Assembly: GCA_002633025.1 (NCBI GenBank)
Contig: NMRB01000067.1
Coordinates: 96,860-160,859, forward strand
Direction of reading: 5' to 3'
DNA length: 64,000 nucleotides
Origin: Notospermus geniculatus
Taxonomy: Eukaryota > Nemertea > Pilidiophora > Heteronemertea > Lineidae
Under the pieces are notes generated by a model. The model did not search any database. It was given only the letters and a program-made list of their open reading frames with translations, and had not been told where the DNA came from. Within the stretch, counting starts at the first letter, position 1. Every line of letters starts with the position of its first letter. Made by a program: the position numbers and the translations under genes. Shown in pieces: positions 48,901-52,843 of this stretch.

Positions 48901-51733
48901 TGAGATCGAGGTTGTGGTTGAGATTTTGGCAGAAGTGCGCAGATCTTTGTCATTTACGTCAATTTGAGAACGATCTGTTAGTTGTAGAATGCATCCAACA
49001 TAGGAGCGAGCCTGTATCCTTGGAAATGACAGGCACTGAGTTTCCTCTAACCTCGGCCCCCCTTCCAAGACATGCAAGCAACAATACGGACATATTATTA
49101 CCTTAGGCAATAGTCTACAGCATGCAGAGCAACCTCGCACAAACTGTAATCACAACAACGAGAGGGAAAAATGCAAAGTAAAATGAAAATAGAAAGCAAG
49201 AAACAAGAAATAGTACAGGGTGTCACGAAAACAATCTTTGTGAGCAGAATAAGCAGAAGTCATGCAGAAAGGCTAAGACCCAGAAGGGCCATGAAGCTGC
49301 GATGATGATGATGACGGTGATGATGATGAGGATCGTGATAAAACTGAGCAAAATAAAACAAAGAGGGCAACACAGCTGATAGAGGTATAACTAAAATTCA
49401 TAATTTTTTGATTGGTAAGAAGTAACTCTCCTTCATGAAGACAAATCAACAACTATAGAATATGACCATATACGTACTGTTGACGGTGACTGTTATATTA
49501 CGTTCTCGCATCTGTCCGTCTGACTCCACCTCTGCCTGGCAGACGTACTTCCCTTCGTCCGCCTGCGATATGCTTTTCACAATGAGACCACGTTTCTTCT
49601 CATCCATGGCATACTTCGTGTCTGGAATTAACATGTATATGATATTACTGTAGTAGAGTTCGTCTGAAAAGCCTGCAACTACTCCATTTGGCATCTTCAA
49701 GAACAGGTGACTGATTGATCGATGCAAGGACTGGGTATTTGTATTTATTTTCCCATCAGGGCCAAAGCCATAGCATTATTGGCCCTAGTAAGTAGAAGAG
49801 GTCATCTCAAGCTACTCATGTTCCTCTCTTGGATGGGTCTTTTACTTGCCCTTGCAAAGACACAAGGTACAAGGCACCACGGCTCATCCCATGCGACGGA
49901 TGTGAAGAGCCAGGGATGATAAATCCCATATAGTCCAGGCTGGATTCGAACCTGGGACCTGCCCCTTGCTAAGAGGACGTGATAACCACTAGGCTATCAA
50001 GGCTCCTCAGGTCATTCAAACACTACTAGTCATCTACCAAAGAGACTTTGAGAGAAGCCCCTGAACTGATAAATTTGACCAGATTGTTGCTTGGTACTTA
50101 CTTGTCGGGGAGTTGAAGTTGACTTGTTTGCCTTTGGCCTTCCACGTCACCGTCGGCTCCGGCGATCCACTGACCACACATTTTATCAAGGCATTCTCCC
50201 CCTCGACAGGGTACTGCTTTTTTGGTGCATCATCGAAGGTGATCTTTTCTAAGATACGAACAACGAAATATAAACATGTAATCGTTGCTAAACGGCCACC
50301 CATCGTGGTCTCTGACCAACATGACGATGTTGCCAAGTTCTGCAATCACAACCTAGGCCTATACATGTATATTGATGTAGGGCTATGTAACAAAACATAA
50401 CCACCCCTCTGCAGTCACCAAAGGTCGGCACTCAAACGTTGCCAAACGAGGAAAAGGAGTTACGTACTGAACAGTTGAAGTTCTATCGCTCTTTGTCGTA
50501 CTTCTCCTGCCTCCGTCTTCCCGCGACACACATATTTTCCCTGCGCATTCCCTTTTATTCCTTGAAATCGTATTTTCAATTTCTTGTTAAAAGTATCCGC
50601 GGACAATTTTCCATTACTGCAAGGCAGAGAAGATGGCATGGATGAACAAGGCTTTCTAACAGTGGCTAGTTTTCCCAGTGGTTCAGGCAATAGTGCTTAA
50701 ATGTTTTGGTGTCAAAAACTAAACGAAGCTTTTACACAGCAGTTTTTACGGTACTCGACGTGTGATCTTGCACTGCAGCCCAAGTCTCCTGAGAAACCTT
50801 TCACACAACCACTAGGATCAGGAGTAGCCTTCGTTCTGGAGAGTGGCCTTGGGGTGGAATATGTGGCGGCAGATTATACTTCATTCGATGCTACTCACAC
50901 TTTCACCACTAAAAATGCCGTAACGCAACATTGCATGATGGCAATACCGCTGTACACTAGTACATACTAAAGAATATCGCATGACGCAGGCGTAAACCTG
51001 CTGTAGAGCGAATTGACTGGGTATCAAACAAGAGGCATCACGAACACTAGCCCGATTCCCTGCACTATCTGGGATCCCAATTCACCACTTGGGAACCTGC
51101 TTTTGCAAGACGTTTGGCGCGAATTTTCGATATTTTTCCTTTTGGAACAGGGGGCTTGGATGATGAAGAAGAAGCTGTTCATGAAAAAGTAAGTCAAGTT
51201 CACAACAAAATTGACATGAAACATCATTGGACACTCTGATACTCTAGGCCTAGTTGCATGAATCCATGACCGTTGCCTCACCCTGGGGAATTACTAACCT
51301 CAGTACAGTGTGCTGATTGCCTCGCCTTGCTGGCGAGGGGAAGTTGTTGGTTTAGTGGCTGACAAACTCAACACCTATGCATGACCATCAGCACAGATGA
51401 CTTCGTGTCCTCTCACCCATTGGTGGGTGTTCATGCCTAGCGGGCTCTAGGCACTAATGTCCAGAACCAGCCTTACATCAGTGAATCTAGAGTATATACC
51501 TTGTACATCTTCTGTAGTCCCAAGTCCGGACTAAAAATGTGTAGATACTTACTAAGGAGCTAAGTCAGCGTCTGTTAGCGGTTGTCCAGCATTGTTAGGA
51601 CCATACCACTCTAATTGAGGGTCAAAGTTCGTGTCACTAAGTCCTGTTGCTACACAAGTTAACATAAAAAAGGATCCTCTTGATTTTGTTATCGTAGCCC
51701 CACTGGGTTTAATGTCTAAGTCCATCGCATTCA
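6868..51733 (-). CDS. NCAM: NCAM-like cell adhesion gene (19 exons, 5' end missing)
   Basis: Homologue of vertebrate NCAM1/NCAM2 and of Fasciclin II: a type I membrane protein for homophilic cell-cell adhesion, typically in neurons. Joining exons 51733-51553, 50616-50468, 50248-50102, 49621-49478, 48613-48489, 48240-48048, 47882-47734, 47082-46920, 46789-46608, 46110-45819, 45355-45233, 44882-44755, 44439-44241, 19248-19032, 16806-16711, 15366-15301, 11807-11715, 7628-7556 and 6978-6868 gives about 943 residues with every phase matching. The order is Ig1-Ig5, FNIII-1, FNIII-2, transmembrane helix, cytoplasmic tail, exactly the NCAM layout. The strongest family marks are the Ig4/Ig5 junction reading VQYKPDLS (NCAM has VQYAPKL), the Ig2 start KITFDDAPKKQ, and the juxtamembrane cysteine cluster. 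The signal-peptide exon is not seen. Which tail exons are used together is inference. Confidence 0.93.
7044..7140. mobile_element. Foldback family B, copy 1
   Basis: Begins catcctcccacag and ends ctgtgggaggatg, with inner arms gctcctcttcatccactca and its inverse. Same family at 41813-41918 and 52761-52843. Confidence 0.75.
7231..7522 (-). mobile_element. tRNA-derived SINE, copy 1 (diverged)
   Basis: Minus-strand copy of the family best seen at 57889-58170. The body matches (acttgcccttgcaaaggcac) but the tRNA-like head is worn. Its head end lies about 33 bp beyond the exon 18 donor; same strand as the NCAM gene. Confidence 0.75.
7556..7628 (-). CDS. NCAM: NCAM exon 18: cytoplasmic tail (phase 2 in, 0 out)
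   Basis: Acceptor tgttgtcttttttag, donor GGAAAT|GTAAGT, 73 nt. The peptide LEKTKLQDHQEEPEPDEKSP ends LTGN. The EPxPDEKSPLTGN part resembles the EPNETTPLTEP segment of the vertebrate NCAM tail. Any of exons 14-17 can splice to it in frame; it joins exon 19 in phase 0. Confidence 0.85.
7835..8098. mobile_element. TA-flanked foldback element, 264 bp
   Basis: Perfect terminal inverted repeats starting cagtacaggtcacaattgac, flanked by TA on both sides as in Tc1/mariner-type insertions. The interior is packed with variants of gtaacttacgcg and gcgagttacgcg in both orientations. Confidence 0.75.
8553..8781. mobile_element. Foldback element, 229 bp
   Basis: Ends gccaccagcacaccaggcga and the inverse of tcgcctggtgtgctgctggc, extending inward through tatcgcaagtgatc and its near-inverse. 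Non-coding. Confidence 0.75.
9313..9446. mobile_element. Small imperfect inverted-repeat element
   Basis: ctaagaatccattaacgcga at the left pairs with the inverse of catgatggattcttaa at the right, around a gcgatgctgcaacc / ggatgcagcatcg inner pair. Imperfect, so only suggestive. Confidence 0.45.
9839..10563. mobile_element. TTAA-flanked element, 725 bp (piggyBac-type target)
   Basis: Exact 16-bp inverted ends GGCGGGGGCTACCTAT, flanked on both sides by TTAA. TTAA duplication is the hallmark of piggyBac insertion. The interior is non-coding, so it would be non-autonomous. The ends do not start with the usual piggyBac CCY, so the superfamily stays open. Confidence 0.65.
11208..11460. mobile_element. 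Foldback element, about 253 bp
   Basis: agcgggtaataacaatgtcc then tcacccca at the left is mirrored by tggggtgaggatgttgttat then tacccgct at the right, with an inner ttggcggtc / gaccgccaa pair. Non-coding. Confidence 0.7.
11715..11807 (-). CDS. NCAM: NCAM exon 17: cytoplasmic cassette with polyproline motif (93 nt, phase 2-2)
   Basis: Acceptor acatcgttgccgtag, donor GAAGA|GTAAGG. The peptide reads IKKEPLPDDVDDLPPPPPEM then LQDKEAPEGE. The DDLPPPPPEM stretch resembles acidic-flanked [FWYL]PPPP ligands of EVH1 domains (Ena/VASP, Homer). Retention of the next intron would read Glu-TAA, so it could end an isoform. Its phase fits exons 14, 15 or 16 before it and exon 18 after it. Confidence 0.8.
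12309..12677. mobile_element. Inverted-repeat element enclosing a SINE fragment
   Basis: ataggtggcagcagtgggat at the left pairs with the inverse of atgctactgctgccacctat at the right. Inside, 12430-12535 carries a minus-strand tRNA-like segment (ggttcagttcccgattgg, B-box type) related to 57773-57845 and 62010-62070. Confidence 0.5.
13177..13321. repeat. Tandem duplication, about 73 bp
   Basis: Two near-identical copies sharing atggtagaaatatga and ccaaataaaagcattgaatg. Few substitutions, so recent. Confidence 0.8.
13498..13650. mobile_element. Near-perfect palindromic element, about 150 bp
   Basis: Arms of roughly 70 bp: tttcacaaattttc, gaccccaactggggtc and ggcactttctagtagagatc mirror around cattcacatttggg. 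A half copy lies at 25391-25451. Confidence 0.75.
14148..14419 (-). mobile_element. tRNA-derived SINE, copy 2 (B box deleted)
   Basis: Minus strand. Body acttgga...gcaaaggcacaagg as in the other copies. The head lacks the ttcgaatcc B-box region (gggcccggaacctgcc directly joined), so it could not be transcribed by Pol III from its own promoter. Confidence 0.8.
14945..15122. mobile_element. Foldback family F, copy
   Basis: gagttttcttgtccaagttg, then ctctcaatgggcaattcacc, then gagttgcccatagag at the far side. Same family as 3610, 17717 and 18095. Confidence 0.65.
15301..15366 (-). CDS. NCAM: NCAM exon 16: cytoplasmic cassette (66 nt, phase 2-2)
   Basis: Acceptor ggttgttttag, donor AATTT|GTAAGT. 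The peptide is DLGSNGEPFSSMDPLTMKIP plus N, with the split codons reading Glu at the front and Phe at the back when joined to exons 15 and 17. I see no clear counterpart in vertebrate NCAM. The support is two good splice sites, a length divisible by three, and phase agreement with both neighbours. It may be alternatively included. Confidence 0.72.
15367..16710. other. NCAM intron 15
   Basis: About 1.3 kb. Only short open frames without recognisable domains; no clear repeat structure seen. Confidence 0.6.
16711..16806 (-). CDS. NCAM: NCAM exon 15: cytoplasmic cassette (96 nt, phase 2-2)
   Basis: Acceptor ttattaacatccag, donor GACGA|GTGAGC. The first T completes AGT (Ser) with exon 14, giving SKELVKDIDPNGDHEMEGGE then VGHEMTEDINDD. 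It resembles the SKEPIVE and acidic stretch just inside the membrane of vertebrate NCAM. If the intron were retained the frame would read Glu then TGA, so it could also serve as a terminal exon. Phase and length make a cassette the better reading. Confidence 0.82.
17717..17884. mobile_element. Foldback family F, copy (left of minisatellite)
   Basis: Contains gtgggtgattcgccatcgtg, ggtgattcacccatagagag and ccaacttgtgtgtgaaaact, the same block order as the 14945 copy. Confidence 0.6.
17899..18094. repeat. 21-bp minisatellite, about 9 copies
   Basis: Unit ctctgcaacaatgcaccaca(g), with swaps such as gcacc/gacc and caatg/cagtg. 21 is divisible by three and no frame of the unit contains a stop, so all forward frames stay open; the resulting His/Ser/Thr-rich peptides are artefacts. 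Confidence 0.92.
18095..18385. mobile_element. Foldback family F, copy (right of minisatellite)
   Basis: gagagttttctcgtgcgagt then tggctctcaatgggcaattc at the left; gagttgcccacaaaaagcca then acttgcacgagtgaactc at the right. Longest and clearest uninterrupted copy. Confidence 0.7.
19032..19248 (-). CDS. NCAM: NCAM exon 14: stalk, transmembrane helix and juxtamembrane cysteines
   Basis: Acceptor cttttcccttcag, donor CATGAG|GTCAGT, entering in phase 1 and leaving in phase 2. A short linker (DGADASTGRGGALST) precedes the membrane helix (IVGIVIAVFFIFLIIIDV). The next residues, SCYFLHECGILHHICVQFC, match the vertebrate NCAM stretch DVTCYFLNKCGLL followed by CGK. Those cysteines are palmitoylated in vertebrate NCAM140/180. 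The frame stays open past the donor for about 40 codons, but GTCAGT and the phase-2 partner exons support splicing. Confidence 0.93.
19910..20609. other. Assembly gap, 700 N
   Basis: Run of unresolved bases. The sequence directly to its right is the satellite also found in an array at 59443-60637, so the gap probably contains further copies. Confidence 0.99.
20610..20947 (+). repeat. Single copy of the ~302-bp satellite, at gap edge
   Basis: Matches 60308-60637 block for block: gtacccttgctagatgagcc, ggccccctggtggcaaagtg, then the gcgagcggcgagcggc run and the end ctccgagggctccgggggac. Confidence 0.88.
22915..23158. mobile_element. Foldback element, about 244 bp
   Basis: Long inverted ends: ctccaaaagagtgcagcacc then tgac at the left, gtcaggtgctgcactctttt then ggag at the right, plus an inner gacgtcccgcacgtcattt / gatgtgcgggacgtcat pair. 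Non-coding. Confidence 0.8.
23366..23530 (+). repeat. Dispersed repeat, copy 1 (partner at 26021)
   Basis: About 160 bp sharing ccaaaagatggcagcaaagt, gattggtgctgaatcaagca and cattgaattgg with 26021-26180 in the same orientation. Family unknown. Confidence 0.75.
23783..23971. repeat. Dispersed repeat, copy 1 (inverted partner at 55515)
   Basis: Shares tgtgattggccgtgcttggt and gaaccgcatctctcgaacaa with the reverse complement of 55515-55700. Function unknown. Confidence 0.75.
24141..24227. mobile_element. Short inverted-repeat element, 87 bp
   Basis: tcagcctaagttgaca at the left and tgtcaacttaggctga at the right, with a catgcatgat / atgcatg core. Confidence 0.65.
25391..25451 (+). repeat. Half copy of the 13498 palindrome family
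   Basis: gaggaagacccgtttggggt then caaaaatttgcgaaattcgg corresponds to one arm of the 13498-13650 element. Confidence 0.6.
26021..26180 (+). repeat. Dispersed repeat, copy 2
   Basis: Partner of 23366-23530; shares the aaaagatggcagcaaagttc block and the tcaagcatgaatgg block. Confidence 0.75.
27031..27279. mobile_element. Foldback family H, copy 1 (~250 bp)
   Basis: Begins gatagacaattctcaaattg and ends with the inverse-like cgaattcgagaatc, with an inner caaccacaacctcggtctga / tcagatcgaggttgtggttg pair. Further copies at 46152-46387 and 48731-48980. Confidence 0.8.
27930..28032. mobile_element. Short inverted-repeat element at start of haplotype overlap
   Basis: cagtgtgtccccaaaaagtg at the left pairs with the inverse of cactttttcggggcacactg at the right. 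The second haplotype copy (from 29906) starts inside it. Confidence 0.6.
27985..29904 (+). repeat. Haplotype overlap 1, copy A
   Basis: Near-identical to 29906-31934. Copy A ends gtcccacaccaatc directly before the single N at 29905; copy B continues past the same gtcccacaccaatc into unique sequence. Best read as two alleles laid end to end by the assembler. Confidence 0.85.
29905..29905. other. Single-N contig join
   Basis: One unresolved base exactly between the two copies of a 1.9 kb sequence; see haplotype overlap 1. Confidence 0.9.
29906..31934 (+). repeat. Haplotype overlap 1, copy B
   Basis: Starts acaggggtgatttttatc, exactly the bases at 27985. Differs from copy A by scattered substitutions, small indels and an extra foldback of about 110 bp (31804-31909). 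Confidence 0.85.
31804..31909. mobile_element. Foldback insertion present in one haplotype only
   Basis: ttttgaggtgagtgaaaaac at the left mirrors gtttttcactcacctcaaaa at the right, with outer aggcctt / catggctt ends. Absent from copy A (cctacaacaaacac uninterrupted). Confidence 0.75.
34638..35150. repeat. 42-bp minisatellite, about 12 copies
   Basis: Unit tttcacttctgcagagggaa then atggattatccatggttaag. Divisible by three and open on both strands (14-residue repeats); not a gene. Confidence 0.92.
35409..35840. repeat. 40-bp minisatellite, about 10 copies
   Basis: Unit gccaggctatccttaaatat then ctctaattagtgggaatcaa, with cactgataagtggtaac variants. The second part is repeated after 37128 as part of haplotype overlap 2. 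Confidence 0.9.
35596..37127 (+). repeat. Haplotype overlap 2, copy 1
   Basis: Matches 37129-38311 base for base apart from scattered differences and an inserted foldback at 36790-37120. Ends in ccattgtt just before the N at 37128; copy 2 has cacattgtttctatac and continues into unique sequence. Confidence 0.85.
36790..37120. mobile_element. Foldback insertion (331 bp) in haplotype copy 1 only
   Basis: Ends gcgtgttcggaaagcttcct and the inverse of ggaagctttccgaacacggc, with further cggggaagctcgggg / ccccgaagctcgggg repeats inside. Copy 2 shows the empty site (gtcacattgttt). A catt is present on both sides of the insertion. Confidence 0.8.
37128..37128. other. Single-N contig join
   Basis: One unresolved base exactly between the two copies of a 1.2-1.5 kb sequence; see haplotype overlap 2. 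Confidence 0.9.
37129..38311 (+). repeat. Haplotype overlap 2, copy 2
   Basis: Second allele of 35596-37127 without the foldback insertion; it begins within the 40-bp minisatellite. Confidence 0.85.
38312..41812. other. Intronic stretch with near-palindromic X-box-like motifs
   Basis: No exon recognised. Contains gttaccatggcaac (39153-39166), gttgcctagcaacc (39171-39184), gttaccaaggcaac (39770-39783), ggttgccaagcaacc (39786-39800) and gttgtcatggcaac (41133-41146), all resembling RFX-factor X-boxes. Confidence 0.45.
41813..41918. mobile_element. Foldback family B, copy 2
   Basis: catcctcccacagcagg at the left, cctgctatgggaggatg at the right, inner ctcctcttcatccactca and inverse. 106 bp. Confidence 0.78.
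41919..43085. other. Intronic stretch, no features
   Basis: AT-rich; only short open frames. Nothing supported. Confidence 0.4.
43086..43615. repeat. 65-bp minisatellite, about 8 copies
   Basis: Unit aaccccaaggacactactcc then c ttctactcgtcggtctctct then aaggacatgtctagaggatg. 65 is not divisible by three, so frames rotate between copies; the open frames seen are accidental. Confidence 0.88.
44241..44439 (-). CDS. NCAM: NCAM exon 13: FNIII-2, second half
   Basis: Acceptor acatccccctttcag, donor GGCAAG|GTAGGT, entering in phase 0 and leaving in phase 1. The peptide VDVDPNNESKVISGGEWQSI ends with NKYYQVKIIAKNDKGESEA and YIFKTGQ, the FNIII tyrosine corner and final strand. The next exon that fits in phase is the transmembrane exon 25 kb away; an alternative ending inside that intron cannot be excluded. 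Confidence 0.9.
44465..44741 (-). mobile_element. tRNA-derived SINE, copy 3 (fills intron 12)
   Basis: Minus strand. Head ccttgatagccttgtggtta, B box ggttcgaatcc, body as in other copies, tail near cgatttttccatcagg. It occupies about 277 of the 315 bp between exons 12 and 13. Confidence 0.9.
44755..44882 (-). CDS. NCAM: NCAM exon 12: FNIII-2, first half
   Basis: Acceptor aaatctatttttcag, donor AGGATG|GTATGT, entering in phase 1 and leaving in phase 0. The peptide APYPVVIISKNVTSDANTYK then IKWETPDNGGRPILQYKISY has the FNIII tryptophan and the GGxPIxxY motif also found in the NCAM FNIII domains. Its donor lies only 13 bp from the head of a SINE. Confidence 0.91.
44981..45090. repeat. Tandem duplication, about 60 bp
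   Basis: Two copies sharing cacaagccc, tgaaaaacc and gtcatttc(a/g)catgccag in intron 11. Confidence 0.75.
45233..45355 (-). CDS. NCAM: NCAM exon 11: FNIII-1, second half
   Basis: Acceptor tgttttatcaactgtag, donor ACCATGC|GTAAGT, phase 1 in and out (123 nt, symmetric). The peptide KTIKVYNLASNSSYTFRIKA has the FNIII tyrosine corner (SSYTFRIKAYNAVGSS) and ends HTTDTM. NSS and NHT are candidate glycosylation sites. Confidence 0.9.
45819..46110 (-). CDS. NCAM: NCAM exon 10: end of Ig5 plus first half of FNIII-1
   Basis: Acceptor tgtctcttcctccacag, donor GCAATAG|GTGTGT, entering in phase 0 and leaving in phase 1. The peptide IKIPDGVKSADVADIFGTYT completes Ig5 with cysteine in GTYTCIATNDIGDD, then a linker and FNIII-1: VPNKPDRVTVDRHTPTTITF and GQMDLIGYIVEYKK. 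The usual FNIII tryptophan is a phenylalanine here (ITFKAEGP). An opposite-strand open frame across this exon is only its shadow. Confidence 0.9.
46152..46387. mobile_element. Foldback family H, copy 2
   Basis: gatagaccattctcaaattg at the left, cgaattcgagaatggtctat at the right. Lies 42 bp from the exon 10 acceptor in intron 9. Confidence 0.82.
46608..46789 (-). CDS. NCAM: NCAM exon 9: Ig5, first half
   Basis: Acceptor tcccctttccag, donor CTACAG|GTGGGG (weaker than the others), entering in phase 1 and leaving in phase 0. The peptide KPDLSKTINSTFHWIGHTKN continues ISCLSDGEPLPSFQWQHNG, giving the first cysteine and core tryptophan, then YKIFNEKKKSNLQ. NCAM Ig5 has NITC, W and KIYN at matching places. 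NST and NIS are candidate glycosylation sites. Confidence 0.9.
46920..47082 (-). CDS. NCAM: NCAM exon 8: Ig4, second half
   Basis: Acceptor ccccttcttcttcag, donor GTCCAAT|GTGAGT, entering in phase 0 and leaving in phase 1. The peptide DDSRINIKHSTSEAGNAVIE continues to LQIAGLTPADTSNYTCSAKN with the second Ig4 cysteine; NYT is a candidate glycosylation site. It ends SITVQ, and the split codon makes the tyrosine of the conserved VQY that opens Ig5 in NCAM. Confidence 0.91.
47268..47728. repeat. 30-bp minisatellite in intron 7, about 15 copies
   Basis: Unit acctccacaatgtgtagagg then acaattgggg. Open on both strands. On the gene strand it stays in frame with exon 7, giving decapeptides of the type VPDCPLHIVE if the intron were retained. 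Confidence 0.93.
47734..47882 (-). CDS. NCAM: NCAM exon 7: Ig4, first half
   Basis: Acceptor ttgcctccatttcag, donor CAACCT|GTAAGT, entering in phase 1 and leaving in phase 0. The peptide EPPVVVSFEDQVFKSKEQG contains the first Ig4 cysteine (FMMCEVKGDPKPELSFRKSG). The core tryptophan is replaced by phenylalanine in LSFRKS. The frame stays open past the donor into the 30-bp intronic minisatellite, which is why a much longer open frame appears here. The splice call rests on the GTAAGT donor and the fit with exon 8. Confidence 0.88.
48048..48240 (-). CDS. NCAM: NCAM exon 6: Ig3, second half
   Basis: This exon has no ATG-led reading frame and was found by its splice sites: acceptor gatttctacttcag, donor GTCATTG|GTGAGT. 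It enters in phase 0 and leaves in phase 1 (193 nt). The peptide begins KSAPKDELTETKDSRYKL, then SGELTITGVKAEDDGDYLC, with the second Ig3 cysteine in GDYLCTAKSMAGE, and ends FNLDVI. Without it Ig3 would lack its second half, and both phases fit its neighbours. Confidence 0.9.
48489..48613 (-). CDS. NCAM: NCAM exon 5: Ig3, first half
   Basis: Acceptor ccattcctttttag, donor TATAAG|GTAAAC, entering in phase 1 and leaving in phase 0. The peptide KPKFDDGYKPEVIDTPIVG leads to IKFRCYAGTGKPAPTYHFYK with the first Ig3 cysteine. The position that normally holds the core tryptophan is occupied by an aromatic (HFYK), so this domain lacks the usual Ig tryptophan. Confidence 0.88.
48731..48980. mobile_element. 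Foldback family H, copy 3
   Basis: Inverted relative to 46152-46387: tatagacgattctcgaattc at the left, gtcaatttgagaacgatctg at the right, inner gatcgaggttgtggttgaga. Lies 117 bp upstream of exon 5 in intron 4. Confidence 0.8.
49301..49335. repeat. GAT microsatellite
   Basis: Imperfect gatgatgatgatgacggtga run in intron 4. Confidence 0.85.
49478..49621 (-). CDS. NCAM: NCAM exon 4: Ig2, second half
   Basis: Acceptor atgttaattccag, donor AACA|GTACGT, phase 1 in and out (144 nt, so symmetric). The peptide TKYAMDEKKRGLIVKSISQA is followed by DEGKYVCQAEVES with the second Ig2 cysteine, ending RERNITVTVN. NIT is a candidate N-glycosylation site. The upstream intron (49622-50101) is mostly a same-strand SINE. 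Confidence 0.91.
49736..50008 (-). mobile_element. tRNA-derived SINE, copy 4 (intron 3)
   Basis: Minus strand, head gagccttgatagcctagtgg, B box ggttcgaatcc, 3' end with aaatacaaatac-type tail. Fills over half of the 480-bp intron 3; same strand as the gene. Confidence 0.9.
50102..50248 (-). CDS. NCAM: NCAM exon 3: Ig2, first half
   Basis: Acceptor cgttgttcgtatcttag, donor ACAA|GTAAGT, phase 1 in and out. The peptide KKITFDDAPKKQYPVEGENA followed by LIKCVVSG and TVTWKAKGKQV aligns with NCAM Ig2 (start, first cysteine, core tryptophan, then the KGRDV-like turn). This is one of the best-conserved exons and strongly supports an NCAM rather than a generic Ig-superfamily call. Confidence 0.92.
50468..50616 (-). 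CDS. NCAM: NCAM exon 2: Ig1, second half
   Basis: Acceptor tctctgccttgcag, donor TTCA|GTACGT. Its first T completes a TAT tyrosine codon begun in the previous exon. The peptide starts NGKLSADTFNKKLKIRF and carries the second Ig1 cysteine in the tyrosine-corner motif GKYVCRGK, ending AIELQLF. Exit phase is 1. The competing donor two codons downstream (AC|GTAACT) would break the frame with the next exon and was rejected. Confidence 0.9.
51553..51733 (-). CDS. NCAM: NCAM exon 1 in window: Ig1, first half
   Basis: The acceptor follows a long pyrimidine tract ending cttttatcttttcag; the donor is TTA|GTAAGT. It enters in phase 1 (the first base of the split codon comes from an unseen upstream exon) and leaves in phase 2. 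The peptide contains MDLDIKPSGATITKSRGSFF, then the first Ig cysteine (MLTCVATG) and the core tryptophan (LEWYGP). It corresponds to the VPSQGEISVGESKFF stretch of NCAM Ig1. The phase-1 entry fits the usual boundary between signal peptide and Ig domain. Confidence 0.9.
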
Positions 51734-51811
51734 CTGAAAAGATAAAAGAAGAGAATTGGTTAGAAAGAGCAGAAAAACACTTGAGTGTTGTTGGGGATGA
51801 AACTGAGACGC

Positions 51812-52195
51812 AGCAGCCACGGTGGTCTGGTAGGTTGGGTATTAGCAGTCATGAGATCTCAGGTTCTAATCCTACTGGCGGCATGACTCTCCAAGTAGAT
51901 CTCTTAGGCCGAGTATCCATAGGCTGTTCCCTTGTGGCATTTCCCTTGTTCCGTGGACTCGTGCTGTTAGGACAATGGGACCGGGCCTTGTGCCCTATGG
52001 GAACGACCAGTGAGCAAATCATTGGTTCATTCTCTTTGTGATGTGTCACAAGCAAACACGGGACAGGGAAAAAGTGCACAAGCGAACAGCCTATGGATCA
52101 CAGCCTAAGGGATAAGTAGCTGCACTGGTCCAGTGCTCGGGTGTCCGCTAGCTGTCATGATGTCCAAGGTTCGAATCCTACTGTCGGTGTGCTTG
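51812..52195 (+). mobile_element. Two tRNA-like segments, probably another SINE family
   Basis: cacggtggtctggtaggttg with gatctcaggttctaatccta (51812-51890), and cactggtccagtgctcgggt with aaggttcgaatcctactgtc (52118-52195). Both have A- and B-box-like blocks but no cloverleaf I can defend, so they are SINE heads rather than tRNA genes. Confidence 0.5.
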
Positions 52196-52760
52196 TCTAG
52201 GCAGTCTCATTCCCTACTTTGCCTCACCCCATCCAGATCTACATGTATAGAGGTTAGGTTCTTCACTGACGTCACACGGCCGCCAAAATGAAGCCTGGAG
52301 GCTGCCATCTTGTTCTCGGTTCAAACATTCAGCGGCCCGTACAGACCACTGGGAGCATACAACTCAACAAATCACTTTACCGCTCACAGTTTCTGAGCAT
52401 AAGTAGTTGGTCTGTTGTGAAAACCGTGTTGAAAACAAAGCGAATCGTCCATACGGCTTGCTGTAGAACAGTGTAGAAGAGGTCGATGAATGCCGACAAC
52501 GTACAAACCACGTCAGAAACGCTGTGTTGATGCTGTGACGTTGCGTCATTTGACGGCCAATATGGCGGATATTTGGAGCTGTGACGTCACGTGAAGAACC
52601 TCTATAAGCAGGAACTGCTGCTCAGAAACATCAGGGGTTGGTCACTGAACGGCAGCTCCTCTGAGTTCAACTGACAGGTTTCAGGATAGACTGGGGTTAA
52701 AGTGTAAAGTCGGATGATAATATCAACTGTAGTTGATATCCGACTATAAACCCAAACCGT

Positions 52761-52843
52761 CATCCTCCCACAGCAGGCCTTGGTCTCGCTACTCTTCATA
52801 CGTATGAAGAGGAGCAAGACCAAAGCCCTGCTGTGGGAGGATG
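52761..52843. mobile_element. Foldback family B, copy 3
   Basis: Almost perfect hairpin: catcctcccacagcaggc to gccctgctgtgggaggatg around a cttcatacgtatgaag centre. Confidence 0.85.
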
